Source: Gentiana macrophylla | Taxonomy: Eukaryota > Streptophyta > Magnoliopsida > Gentianales > Gentianaceae | Direction: 5' to 3' | Length of the DNA: 64,000 nt | Assembly (NCBI GenBank): GCA_026214975.1 | Contig: CM047815.1 | Span: 82,170,800 to 82,234,799 of the forward strand | Part shown: positions 20,691 to 31,354 of the stretch, piece after piece | Numbering within the stretch: the stretch's first letter is position 1 | Layout of the letters: the number at the start of each line of letters is the position of its first letter | Translations under genes and position numbers: made by a program | Notes under the pieces: generated by a model | Told to the model about the DNA's origin: nothing | The model's database searches: none | Seen by the model: the letters and a program-made list of their open reading frames with translations, nothing else

Positions 20691-22539
20691 GGTAAATAGT
20701 AAATATTATGAAAAATACCATCTTTTGATCTAAGACTGAAGTTTAGTTCCGGGTTTACGCGTGGTATTCTTGTGTTTTTGTTTTGCAGTACACATGTACC
20801 CAACCTCGAAATCATAGTTTGAGTTGTGTGTCAAACCTTGGTTCGATTTACACTAAGCTCATTTGATGAAAAGCGGGAAGATTTGAAATTGTTACAAGGA
20901 GGCATTTGCCACATATCTTGAGGCATTCGCAACAACTGCACACTTGCTGAAGTTTTTTTTGCTACTGTCAATGCCAACTACCCTGTCAGAGAAGTGGTGT
21001 TCGCCATCTGTTAAATATCCCACATTGGGAACTTGTGATAGTGTAACCCACCATATTAAGAGATGGACTTCCCTCACCTCACAACCTAGGTTTTGGGGAT
21101 AAGGCCCCTCCTCTTATATGGGTTTGGGCCTAGATTTCTACATGGTATCGGAGTCACCCCATTATTGTGCAAGTGTTGGGCCTCTTTGTTGGCCTTGAGA
21201 GTGCCCAGGCCCACATTTGAGGGGGTGTGTTAAAGTATCCCACATTGGGAACTTGTGATAGAGTAACCCACCATATTAAGAGATGGACTTCCCTCACCTC
21301 AAAACCTAGGTTTTGGGGATGAGGCCCCTCCTCTTAAATGGGTTTGGGCCTAGATTTCTACACCATCTCTGAAGATAATTTAATGAATTACTAGTTTTAC
21401 CTGACGTCAGAGGTGGCGTTCACAACTTTAACTGGTGGCTTACGCCACAATGCTGTAGACAGTTTTAAAAGTCAGATTTAAGCTGCATTGAAGACTTTCC
21501 TCATCTACCACCCACAAACCAAACTTGAAGACACAAACACTTCAAGGCTCTTAAAGACAACCCATCTGCATTGAAGGCTCTTAATTCTTGTTGTAATCAT
21601 TAGAGAAACCTTAATTTGATCTTTTGGAAGTCATTCAGCGGAACAATTTCATCTCTTTTAGTGTGTCCTTCTCCACTTAAAAATCGTTTGAAGTGAATGC
21701 AATTATCCATCTTTGAAAATCTTGCATCTTTGATTTGTAAAATCTTTCTTGCTTTAGAGTTTATTTCATAGTTAGGGAATCCTTAAATGACATTGAGGGT
21801 TTCATAGCCATGGAAGGTTGAGCCTTTTTCATAGTAAAGATAATGTTGTAATGATAGTGTGCGATCTTCTAGAGTATATTGAGAATGACATTTCTTGTTG
21901 CTAGTATCTTATGTTATGTTGATTTCCTTTACCTGAGGTAATTGCTTGTTAGTCTAGAAGTGATCACTCAATACTAGAACACACACACTAGGAGGAATTT
22001 GAACGAATAATTTTAGTGTGGGAAAAGGGGTAAGGGGGATACCCGTAAAATCAACCCTCACGGGAATTTGGTTTCTTGTTGGGTTGAGTAGTGTATTCTA
22101 TACAAACGAAAGCTTAATCGTGCTAATTCTGTAGAATCTCACCGAGGCGAGGACTTGGGAGTGGCACTGTGTGATTGTATACACTCGTATAAAGGACAAT
22201 TACAAGACTAGAAAGGTTGTACCATCAATCTTAACACAAGGTCACCATTGGATGGTTGGAAGGTTAATGTCATTTTCATGAAGCTCTAGAAGATAATCAC
22301 TTGATCTTAAATTGTCCTGGCTAGCTCTCTTACACCTTTATTCACGACTAAATTAATTATCACTTTCTTTTAGATTTCACCTTACTTTTCTTGTAATTAG
22401 TTGACTTGGACCAGACGAATACGGTCATCCGGTACCTAAGCTCACATCCCTGTGGATTCGACCTTGATTCACTCTACCTATACAACAAATTACCCGGTAT
22501 TCTTGCCAGTTATTTTGGACACCTAGATAATGCCTATCA
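20691..22539 (+). repeat. Relic LTR of an older gypsy-type element, unit 1
   Basis: The sequence ends GCCTATCA followed by a primer site and contains the LTR-end phrase GGATTCGACCTTGATTC and ATTACCCGG. The start is not defined. A TRIM is inserted at 21009-21362. The part 21520-22365 is inverted in units 2 and 3. No coding sequence. Confidence 0.55.
21009..21362 (+). mobile_element. Complete TRIM retrotransposon
   Basis: Only 354 bp. LTRs 21009-21142 and 21228-21362 (TGTTAA...TTCTACA) differ at few positions. A tRNA-iMet-type primer site TGGTATCGGAGTCACC follows the left LTR (21143), and the purine tract TTGAGGGGGTG precedes the right LTR. A perfect 5-bp duplication CCATC flanks it (21004-21008, 21363-21367). 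It has no coding capacity and must be moved in trans. It is not Cassandra-like: no 5S-type sequence is seen. Confidence 0.95.
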
Positions 22540-22546
22540 AATAATT

Positions 22547-22561
22547 GGTGCCGTTGCCGGA
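22547..22561 (+). promoter_or_regulatory. Relic tRNA-Asp-type primer site, unit 1
   Basis: TGGTGCCGTTGCCGG follows the relic LTR and differs from the tRNA-Asp complement at one position. Homologous sites are at 29592 and 51848. Confidence 0.75.
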
Positions 22562-22725
22562 GATATGTAATGGTCGATATTAACAGTGACTTAAAACTTT
22601 TGAGATTAAGTCATTCTTTTCATTTATATTCTTTTTTATTTTTTTTCTTTTATTGGTGCTTGCCTCTTTGAGTTGAGTCACCAAGTGTGTTTTATTGTGT
22701 TTCTGTTGTTCTCTTTTTTTAGTGG

Positions 22726-22960
22726 ATGAACCGATCTCAGCGTGGTACTGAACCGGACACTGAAGCTTAATTATTCAAGAGAATGAAACGTGGTGAGAAA
22801 AGTTGGTCAAGCCCGTCGAAGTTTAGAACTTGATGAACCTTTTTGCCAAGTGAATCATCCGATCAAGAAGCATAAATGGAAGGGACCATTTAAGAGACAC
22901 AATTTTTTAATCTTTGCGAAGTCTCGAAACAAAGCTGCCTAGATTTTGTCGACCTAATCT
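22726..22960 (+). pseudogene. Gag-start relic, unit 1
   Basis: ATG at 22726 begins MNRSQRGTEPDTEA and is stopped after 14 codons; MKRGEKSWSSPSK follows in decayed frame. Position after a primer site and the T/R-rich start fit an Athila-like gag amino-terminus. Similar pieces start at about 29767 and 52025. Confidence 0.45.
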
Positions 22961-23425
22961 GGTCTGACTAGTAAGGCTGCAACCACTGAACCACATGCTC
23001 TCTCACATACTCCCAACCAATACTTGTAAAAATATCTGATCAATTGTGGCATCTCAGTCAGATCAGAGTCGACACTGAAGATAACTTCTGATTCAAAGCA
23101 TCAACAACGAGGTTAGCCTTTTCAAGATGATATAGTATGGAAAGGTCATAATCCTTGAATTACTCTTGCCATATTTGTTGCCTCATATGCTCAACTCATT
23201 CCGAGTGAGGAATATTTCGAATTCTTGTGGTCTATACGATTCTTACATGCAACCCCATACAGATAATGTCTCCATGTCTTCAAGGCATGGATCACTGCTA
23301 CTAGCTTGAGATCAAAGGCATGGATCCTTGCCTCATGATTAACTCCTTCCGATTGAAGAATTATTTCAAACTCCTGTGGTCTATATGAATCTTACATCCA
23401 ACCCCATGTATCACCTAATATGCAA
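22960..23425 (-). pseudogene. Gypsy pol relic, unit 1 (- strand copy)
   Basis: The reverse complement matches the + relic of the same unit (20041-20400 plus 3990-4075), including the internal duplication with the DHK motif and the ANLVVDALN-like end of RNase H. It forms the inner part of the inverted repeat and is riddled with stops. Confidence 0.65.
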
Positions 23426-23429
23426 TAGT

Positions 23430-23700
23430 AAAAATAGGCATGGATATAACTGATACAAATTTATCATCATCATCGATTAAATGGTTATCTAATCAAATAC
23501 TTGTTGACCGAGTAAAAAAAATGAGATGGACCAAAAAAACATGTCATCATCATGTTAAACATGTCAACATATTTAATTGTTTCTACTTAAAAAAACATAT
23601 ATACTGTATTAGTGAAATTGTTGTCGGCTGGCCTCCACATGTCATTTTCATGCAAAAAAAAAAAAAAAAAAAAAAGGAAAAAAATCAAAATCTACTATAA
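23430..23700 (-). repeat. Right arm of the unit's long inverted repeat
   Basis: The reverse complement of this stretch aligns with the left arm in the same array (2911-3610 without MITEs; cleaner at 26156-26330): ATGACATG, AATTAAATATG, TGATGACATGTTT, CCATCTCATTTTTTT and ACTCGGTCAACAA occur in the same order. A 22-bp poly(A) tract lies at about 23655-23676. Confidence 0.7.
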
Positions 23701-24164
23701 TCGATTTCAATTCATCGAAACACGAGTGTGAAGCTAAGCTAAACTTTGTAGTTCTTCTCCCTTTGCTGATGTAGTTCTTTCCTCTTCCATTTTCAAATAC
23801 TCATATCTTTTGATGTAGATCTCCACACGTGATAAAAAATGCACTAAACTTTTCATTTTTCATGCTCTTCGTTTTGAGGCTTTTTTCGATGTAATTTAAT
23901 TACATCGTTTTCAGTTAGATTCACTGTCGAAATTCACTTGGTCAATTTCATCAGTTAATCCTGAAAAAAAGTGATTTTCGAATAATAGTGAATTTCGACA
24001 AAGAATTTTTGAAATTACATTGGATCATATGATGGGTGTGGTCTCAAAATAAATAGCATGAATAAATAAAAAATTTGGTGAAAAAAAAGTCTCAAGTTTG
24101 AAGTTCTAGAACGAGAGATATAAGTGTTTAAAATATATGGATGAGAAAGGAAGTTGGTTTATTT

Positions 24165-24626
24165 TAGGGATGTACATATAGTCAGGTTAAATTCGGCTTT
24201 TTTACGATTTTCGAATCGAATTGTAGCATTACGGTTTTGATATTTTCTAAAATCGAATCGAATTGGTCATTTTTCGAATTGATCGAACCAATCTGATCTC
24301 TGATTCGATCGGGCTTTTCCAGATCGTATTTTATTTACCATAAAATTTTGATTTTTTTCTTCTAAAAGTGAGACAAACACCATTATTGGCACCATAAGTT
24401 AAAGCGGGTGGTCGTTCAGAACGACAATTTGAAAGTTGCTTTCAACCTTTCACAATCAAAGGATGAAGAATATTAGATGAAGCAAGAACGGCCGGTGAGC
24501 TCAAACGGCGGTTATCGGGCGGTAGGAAGCATTTAGGTTTAGGTAGAAACGGCGTAAGATAAGGTTTAGAAATTTAGGGTTGTGTGTGGGGGGTTTTATA
24601 GTAGAGGAATAGTAGTGAACAAATTA

Positions 24627-24687
<61 letters not shown>

Positions 24688-24873
24688 ATGAAGTATAACC
24701 TGTTCGGTTCGGGTCATACCTGTTTTATGGATAAAACCGAAAACTGAATTGGATTTCCGGTTCGATTTTTCTTCAATGAAAAACCGATTGGAAAACCGCG
24801 TTCATCATTTTCCGTCCGGTTTAATCCGGTTCATCTGGTCGATCAGCTTTTTCAATTTCGTTGTACAACCCTA
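24165..24873. mobile_element. hAT-type non-autonomous element
   Basis: 709 bp with termini TAGGGATGTACA and, at the other end, TTGTACAACCCTA, flanked by a perfect 8-bp duplication GTTTATTT (24157-24164 and 24874-24881). Units 2 and 3 show the empty site (near 31345 and 53600). The interior is non-coding and repeats ATCGAATCG-like and AACCG-like words in inverted order. A (TA)n microsatellite fills 24632-24680. Confidence 0.93.
24632..24680. repeat. (TA)n microsatellite
   Basis: About 24 perfect TA repeats inside the hAT element. Confidence 0.95.
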
Positions 24874-24881
24874 GTTTATTT

Positions 24882-26090
24882 ATTTTGATTTTATAGGTTT
24901 TTGTCCAAAATGACAAACTAATATATTTATTAGGCTACAAGTACATGGATGATTAGAAAGGACAAAACTTAATTAACATTACCAACTTTTTCTAATTAAA
25001 CCTAATTAGAAAACACTCTTGTTGGCAAACACTATTCTGCATCTGTAAATCCTTCTTGTCCTTATCCAACCCCACTGCCATGGTCAAAGCCTCCTCCCAT
25101 CCGACGTCCTCCGCCCTCTACCCGACAAATTCCGACTACCCTGCAAATAACGAACCTCCGGCAACCATGCTTGCATCTGTGGAGCCTCGTTCAGCAACCC
25201 TAATTCAACTCCGCTAAAAAAAAAAAAATTTGATGGCCGTATTTGCAATTTCCGTCCGGTGATTGCTCCTCGAACCCACCACCTGCTGCGATTTGGTGAA
25301 GCAGCGAATTTACCTTTATCTCCGACCCGATCAGCAAAGCCCTCTGGCAGAACCTTCTATTGAACCATCACCTTCTTTTGGATCTTAGAACCCAGATGAA
25401 ATTCACCCGACTGAGTTCCAATCCGAATGCTATCTCCTCCAATTCTATCTTATTCAAGAAGAACACGAGAAGGTTGAATCAGATTGAATGATTTGGGGAT
25501 TTTCGGCTGCAACCACTGCTCCGCCTAAGCACAATTTCCGACCAAGAATGCAGGCTGTTTTTTTTTCTTTTCTTTCGGGTTTAGGGTTGTTACTATTAAT
25601 TTTGTAACGTTACTACATTTTTTGATGTACTTTATCTATTTTATGGGTCACATTATCTCTGGTTAATTTCCGTTACATTACATTTTACTGGTCATTTATT
25701 ATTTGTTTTTAGTTGTTACATTACTTGTTTTTAGGATGTTACGACATTTTTATGGGATTGTTACGACTTGTTTATTACCGTTACTATATTTTACGGGTTG
25801 TTACAACTTGTTTTTTAAAAATACATTACTTTTTCATTTGGATGTTACAATTTTTTAATTTGATCACATTACTTTTTTTCGTGGTATTATTATATTTTAT
25901 CTAGTGTTACTACGTGTTTAATGCAGAAAAGAAAGTATTTTTGTCCATTTATTATGAATTTTATTTCTAATTACAAAACGTGTAGTAACGCCCTTCGAAT
26001 CCATTTTTAATATTTTTTTGTCTCAGAAATTTCTTCCTTGATTTTATTTTGAAAGGAAAGACGTCCTTTAAAAAAAAAAATTTGTATTTT
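24882..26090 (+). mobile_element. MULE-like segment with gene fragment and GTTAC array, unit 1
   Basis: Starts with AT-rich sequence containing AAAGGACAAAACTTAATTAA. A GC-rich gene-like fragment follows from about 25080 (ATGGTCAAAGCCTCCTCCCA), encoding MVKASSHPTSSALYP before it is broken, then the GTTAC array at 25590-25920. The preceding unit tail (2346-2910) lacks this segment, so it is probably an insertion. It is homologous to the inverted element at 1010-2235 only in its 3' half. The coding fragment is not recognised. Confidence 0.5.
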
Positions 26091-26607
26091 ATGAAAAAGT
26101 TTTTGGTCCTATTCAATAATTGAATGAAATATTTTGTCCTACTCTCCGATTCTCTCATACATGAAATGACATGGGAAGCCACATTTTTACTAGTATTATA
26201 GTATGTATTTTCAATTAGAAAAAATTAAATATGATGTCCTGTTTTACATTATGATGACATGTTTCTACTATTAATGTGCTTAGTCCATCTCATTTTTTTT
26301 ACTCGGTCAACAACTGAATTTTCTTATATGATTAGAAAATCATTTCATCCCTAATGATGATAAATTTGTACTTCTTTTTTTTTTATCTGTCATATTTCAG
26401 AATTTATTATGCTTTTATTTATCTGTCATTTTACATTTATAAAACCTAATTTTCTTTTTCTCCTTTACCAACAAAGTATTCATATCTTCAAAAAAAAAAT
26501 ACATTTCCAATACTAAAAACTCTAAAAGTCAATTTGACTCCTATTACCCATACATATAGTCAAAAAAAAAAAATCAAAGGACAGTTTAGTCATTTTACTA
26601 TATTTTA

Positions 26608-26940
26608 GGAGAAGAGTTATTACGAAACAGGTTTTTACGGGTGATACCAAGTGGATGGGTGAGATCTCTCCAACTCACCCATACACACTACTACTATGTG
26701 AGAAAGAGTAAATTTTGACTAAAAACTCTAAAAGTCAATTTGACTCACTATTACCCATGCATATGGTCAAAAAAAATCAAAGGACAGTTTAGTCATTTTA
26801 TACTATATTTTAGGAGAAGAGTTATTACGAAACAGGTTTTTACGGGTGATACCAAGTGGAGGGGTGAGATCTCTCCAACTCACCCCTACACACCACTACT
26901 ATGTGAGAAAGAGTAAAGTTTGATTAAGTTATCACTCATA
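26608..26940. repeat. 205-bp local tandem duplication, unit 2
   Basis: GGAGAAGAGTTATTACGAAA starts at 26608 and again at 26813. The same duplication is in unit 3 (48848 and 49052) but not in unit 1, so it arose in the lineage leading to units 2 and 3. Confidence 0.85.
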
Positions 26941-27000
26941 AATATCTGCTGCATATATAATAACTTTTCTCATATTTTAGACATATCAATTATTTTTTTT

Positions 27001-27404
27001 GGAAAATTAGTGATAAGGACACAATCTGAAATATTTTTAAGTAACAGGACATCTACATATTTTTTATAGGAAGAAGGACAATTGCGATAATTTTTATAGC
27101 GAGAAGAATGACAAACAAATGAATCCTTAAAATCGGTGAATCTCCCGGTGAATCCCGAAATCGGTGAATTTCGATAGTGAATTTTGATGTTGAATCCCGA
27201 AAATCGTGAATCTCGACAATGAATTTTAAAAATTAGTGAATTTCGAGAGTGAATTTGGCGATGAATGAATTTAAACAAATGAATTTGAACACAAGTGAAT
27301 TTCGACAAGTGAATAAATAATTTTGTCCTTTTTGCAAAAGTTTCAAAAAACTGTCCTTCTACTCAATTGATGAAATATTTTTGTCCTTCTCCCTCATTCC
27401 CCCT
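27001..27404. mobile_element. MULE-type MITE, unit 2
   Basis: 404 bp. The imperfect inverted termini share AGGGA(T/G)AAGGACA near each end. Flanks are ATTTTTTTT (26992-27000) and ATTTTTTTA, a 9-bp duplication with one mismatch; unit 3 has the empty target ATTTCTTTA here. The interior holds degenerate tandem GTGAATTTCGACA words. The same element is elsewhere in unit 3 (50143-50544). Confidence 0.8.
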
Positions 27405-27499
27405 ATTTTTTTATCTGTGTGATTCTTCTCTCCGCGACGGATTAAAAAATTGTGGGAGTATCGGTTATGTCGATATCTATTTTTACTAATTCATTTTAG

Positions 27500-28260
27500 T
27501 AGTTACATGGGGTTGTACGTAAGATTTTTATAGACCACAAAGAATTTGAAATATTTCTTTACTTAGAAGGACGTGAGCATGAGGCAAGGATCATGCCTAT
27601 GATCGATCTCAAGTTAGTAGCAGTGATCCATGCCTTGGAGGCACGGAGACATTATCTGTATGGGTTGCTAGTAAGATTCTTATAGACCACAAGAGTTTGA
27701 TCAATATTTCTTCACTCGAAAGGAGTTGAGCATGAGGCAACAAGTATGGCTTGCATAAATGAAGGATTATGACTTTTCCATACTCTATCATCCCGGGAAG
27801 GCTAACCTCGTTGCTAATGCTTTGAATCGAAAGTACTTCAAAATGTGACTCTATTTTGACTAGGATGCCACATTTGACCACATACTTCGACAAGGTTGGT
27901 TGGGAGTATCCGAGAGAGCATCCGTTCGATGGTCGCTTTCTTAGTAGTCAGGCCCGATTAGGTTGACACAATCAAGACAACTGAGTTTCGAGACCCTCTT
28001 TCGCAGAGGATGAAAAATTGTGTCTTAAATGGAAAAACCATGAACTTCCAGTTGAGATCAAATGGTTCCTTATGGTTTGTGGACTGTTTGTGTGTATTTG
28101 TAGCATTACAGATTATCAAGGAAATCTTGACATTGTGATGTAAAGAAACCCGCTGATGTATTTCATAATGCTTTAACCATAGTTCCAATGCATTGTTTAG
28201 CATTTTTGTATCATTTCGAACCTATTTTTCTTAGTATCGACCAACCACGGTAAATAGTAA
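27500..28260 (+). pseudogene. Gypsy pol relic, unit 2 (+ strand)
   Basis: The least interrupted copy together with that of unit 3. RNase H-like reading gives DLKLVAVIHALEARRHYLYG near 27608, then DHKSLINISSLERS, YSIIPGRLTSLL, and an integrase-start-like part near 28010-28140 ending in IIKEILT. It includes the empty Tat target at about 27590 (ATGCCTATGATCG). Stops occur in every frame. Confidence 0.68.
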
Positions 28261-28564
28261 ATATTATTGAAAAATACCATCTTTTGATATATTTTATCAC
28301 GGTCTCTAAGACCGAAGTTCAGTTTCTGGTTTACGTGTGGTATTCTTGTGTTTTTGTTTTGCAGTACAAAAATACCCAACCCCGAAATCATAGTTTGAGT
28401 TGTGTGTCAAGCCTTGGTTCGATTTAGACTAAGCTCATTTGATGAAAAGCGGGAAGATTTGAAATTGTTACAAGGCGGCATTTGCCACATATATCTCTTG
28501 AGGCGTTCACAACAACTGCACACTTGCTGAAGTTTTTATTGCTACTGTCAATGCCAACTACCCT

Positions 28565-29405
28565 GTCAATAATTAAATTGGTCGTGAATAAAGGTGTAAG
28601 AGAGCTAGCCAGGACAATTTAAGATCAAGTGATTATCTTCTAGAGCTTCATGAAAATGACATTAACCTTCCAACCATGCAATGGTGACCTTGTGTTAAGA
28701 TTGATGGTACAACTTCTAGTCTTGTAATTGTCCCTTATACGAGTGTATACAATCACACAGTGCCACTCCCAAGTCCTCGCCTCGATGAGATTCTACCGAA
28801 TTAGCACGATTAAGCTCTCGTTTGTATAGGATACACTTCTCAACCCAACAAGAAACCGAATTCCCTTGAGGGTTGATTTTACGGGTAACCCCCTTTACCC
28901 CTTTTCCTACCCTAAAATTCTTCGTTCAAATTCCTCCTAGTGTGTGTGTTCTAGTATTGAGTGATCACTTATACACTAACAAGCAATTACCTCAGGTAAA
29001 AGAAATCAACATAACATAAGATACTAGCAACAAGAAATGTCATTCTCAATCTACTCTAGAATATCGCACACTATCATTACAACATTATCTTTACTAAGAA
29101 AAAGGCTCAGCCTTCCATGACTATGAAACCCTCAATGTCATTTAAGGATTCCCTAACTATGAAATAAACTCTAAAGCAAGAAAGAAGTTACAAATCAAAG
29201 ATGCAAGATTTTCAAAGATGGATAATTGCATTCACTTCAAACGGTTTTTAAGTGGAAAAGGACACACTAAAAGAGATGAAATGCTTCCGCTAAATGACTT
29301 CCAAAAGATCAAATTAAGGTATCTCTAATGATTACAACAAGAATTAATGGCTAATCTAAGGCTAGGGTTGTCTTTAAGAGCCTTGAAGAGTTTGTGTCTT
29401 CAAGT
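28565..29405 (-). repeat. Inverted segment of relic LTR, unit 2
   Basis: The reverse complement matches 21520-22365 of unit 1. In unit 1 it lies in the same orientation as the rest of the LTR and its primer site; here and in unit 3 (50820-51662) it is flipped, and about 0.5 kb at its left border has been lost. Confidence 0.8.
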
Positions 29406-29960
29406 TTGCTTTCTTTAGATTTCACCTTACTTTTCTCGTAATTTGTTGACTTGGACCAGCATTTAATACGGTCATCCGTAACTAACCTCAAATCTATGTG
29501 GATTCGACATTGATTCTCTCTACCTATACAACAAATTACCCGGAATTCTTGCCAGTTATTTTGGACACCTAGATAATGCCTATAAAATAATTGGTGCCGT
29601 TGCCGGAGATATGTAACGGTCGATATCAACAGTGACTTAAAACTTTTGGGATTAAGTCATTCTTTTCTTTTATATTCTTTTTTTCTTTTTTTTTTCTTTT
29701 ATTGGTGCTTGCCTCTTTGAGTTGAGTCACCAAGTGTGTTTTATTGTGTTTCTGTTGTTTCTTAGTGGATGAACCGATCTCGGCGTGGTAATCGAACCGA
29801 CACTGAAGCTTAATTATTCAAGAGTATGAAACGTGGTGAGAAAAGTTGGTCAAGCCCGTCGAAATTTAGACCTTGATGAAACCTCCTTTCCAAGTGAATC
29901 ATCCGATCAAGAAGCAGAAATGGAAGGGGCCATTTAAGAGACACGAATTTTTATCCTTTG
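29406..29960 (+). repeat. Relic LTR end, primer site and gag start, unit 2
   Basis: LTR-end sequence with GTGGATTCGACATTGATT, a primer site TGGTGCCGTTGCCGG at 29592, and the gag-start relic near 29767 (MNRSRRG, frame broken earlier than in unit 1). Confidence 0.6.
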
Positions 29961-30004
29961 CGAAGTCTCAAAACAGAGTTGCCTAGATTTTGTCGACCTA
30001 ACTG

Positions 30005-30440
30005 TCCGACTATTAAGGTCGCAACCATCGAACCACATGCTCTCTCACATACTCCCAACCAATACTTGTAAAAATATCTCGATCAATTGTGGCATCTCAG
30101 TCAGATCAGAGTCGACACTAAAGATAACTTCTGATTCAAAGCATCAACAACGAGGTTATCCTTTTCAAGATTATATAGTATGGAAAGGTCATAATCCTTG
30201 AATTACTCTTGCCATATTTGTTGCCTCATATGCTCAACTCATTCCGAGTGAGAAATATTTCAAATTCTTGTGGTCTATACGATTCTTACATGCAACCCAT
30301 ACAATGTCTCCATGTCTTCAAGGCATGGATCACTGCTACTAGCTTGAGATCAAAGGCATGGATCCTTGCCTCATGATTATCTCCTTCCGAGTGAAAAATT
30401 ATTTCAAACTCTTGTGGTCTATATGAATCTTACATGCAAC
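30005..30440 (-). pseudogene. Gypsy pol relic, unit 2 (- strand copy)
   Basis: Reverse-complement copy of the + relic, as in unit 1, including the duplicated DHK-containing part. No open frame of note. Confidence 0.62.
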
Positions 30441-30449
30441 CCCATGTAT

Positions 30450-30606
30450 TGACTCGAGATCCCCAACGGTGCAACTCGGACAAGTGCATCGACAAGTGCA
30501 TCGAAAAGGTGTCGTTTTGATGCAAAACGACACCGTCTCGATGGTGTTTTTTTTAATAAATGCACTTTGTGGTGGCTGTGTGTTCGCAGACCGGCGGGAT
30601 CGGGAC
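30450..30606. mobile_element. Foldback insertion, unit 2 (altered right half)
   Basis: Same element as at 52711-52850. Left flank CCCCATGTAT is intact, right flank is TCCTATGTAT. The core GGTGTCGTTTT/AAAACGACACC hairpin is kept, but the right arm after it is rearranged. Unit 1 has a single CCCCATGTAT near 23400, the empty site. Confidence 0.75.
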
Positions 30607-30609
30607 TCC

Positions 30610-30890
30610 TATGTATCACCTAATATGCAATAGTAAAATAGGCATGGATATAACCGATTCAAATTTATCATCATTATCGATTAAATGGTTATCTAATCAT
30701 ATACTTGTTGACCGAGTAAAAAAAATGAATTGGACCAAGCACATTAATAGTAGAAACATGTCATCATCATGTTAAACATGTCAACATATTTAATTGTTTC
30801 TTTTTAAAAAAACATATATACTGTATTAGTGAAATTGTTGTCGGCTGGCCTCCACATGTCATTTTCATGCAAAATAAAAAAAGAAAAAAT
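30610..30890 (-). repeat. Right inverted arm, unit 2
   Basis: Homologous to 23430-23650; reverse complement matches the left arm at 26156-26340. The word GTCATTTTCATGC ends the arm. Confidence 0.68.
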
Positions 30891-31354
30891 CAAAATCTAC
30901 TTTAATCGATTTTATCGAAACACGAGTGTGAAGCTAAGCTAGACTTTGTAGTTCTTCTCCCTTTGCTGATGTAGTTCTTTCCTCTCCAATTTTCAAATAC
31001 TCATATCTTTTGATGTAAATCTTCACACGCGTGATAAAAATTGCACTAAACTTTTCATTTTTCATGCTCTTTGTTTTGAGGCTTTATTCGATGTAATTTA
31101 ATTACATCGTTTTCGATTAGATTCTTGTCGAAATTCACTCATCAATTTCACAATTAATCCTAAAAAAAAGTGATTTTCGAATAATAATAATTTCGATAAT
31201 GAATTTTTGAAATTACATTGTAATATGATGGGTGTGGTGTCAAATAAATAGCATGAATAAATAAAAAATTTGGTGAAAAAAAATTCTCAAGTTTGAAGTT
31301 CTAGAACGAGAGATTGTGTTTAAAATATATGGATGAGAAAGGAAGTTGGTTTAT

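Larger units (their letters stand above)
2911..26155 (+). repeat. Composite tandem repeat, unit 1
   Basis: Unit boundaries are set at the recurring CATACATGAAATGACATGGG (2911, 26156, 32590, 54841). Unit 1 spans 23.2 kb; removing the Stowaway, foldback, Tat, TRIM and hAT insertions leaves about 5.7 kb. The order of parts is left inverted arm, + pol relic, relic LTR with primer site, gag-start relic, - pol relic, right inverted arm, MULE-like segment. Each insertion is absent from units 2 and 3, where the target is intact apart from point changes, or is lost by deletion at the TRIM site. Confidence 0.75.

Noticed and set aside
24632..24680. (TA)n tract as an origin or regulatory site
   Set aside because: A plain microsatellite inside a hAT element with no other supporting signal.
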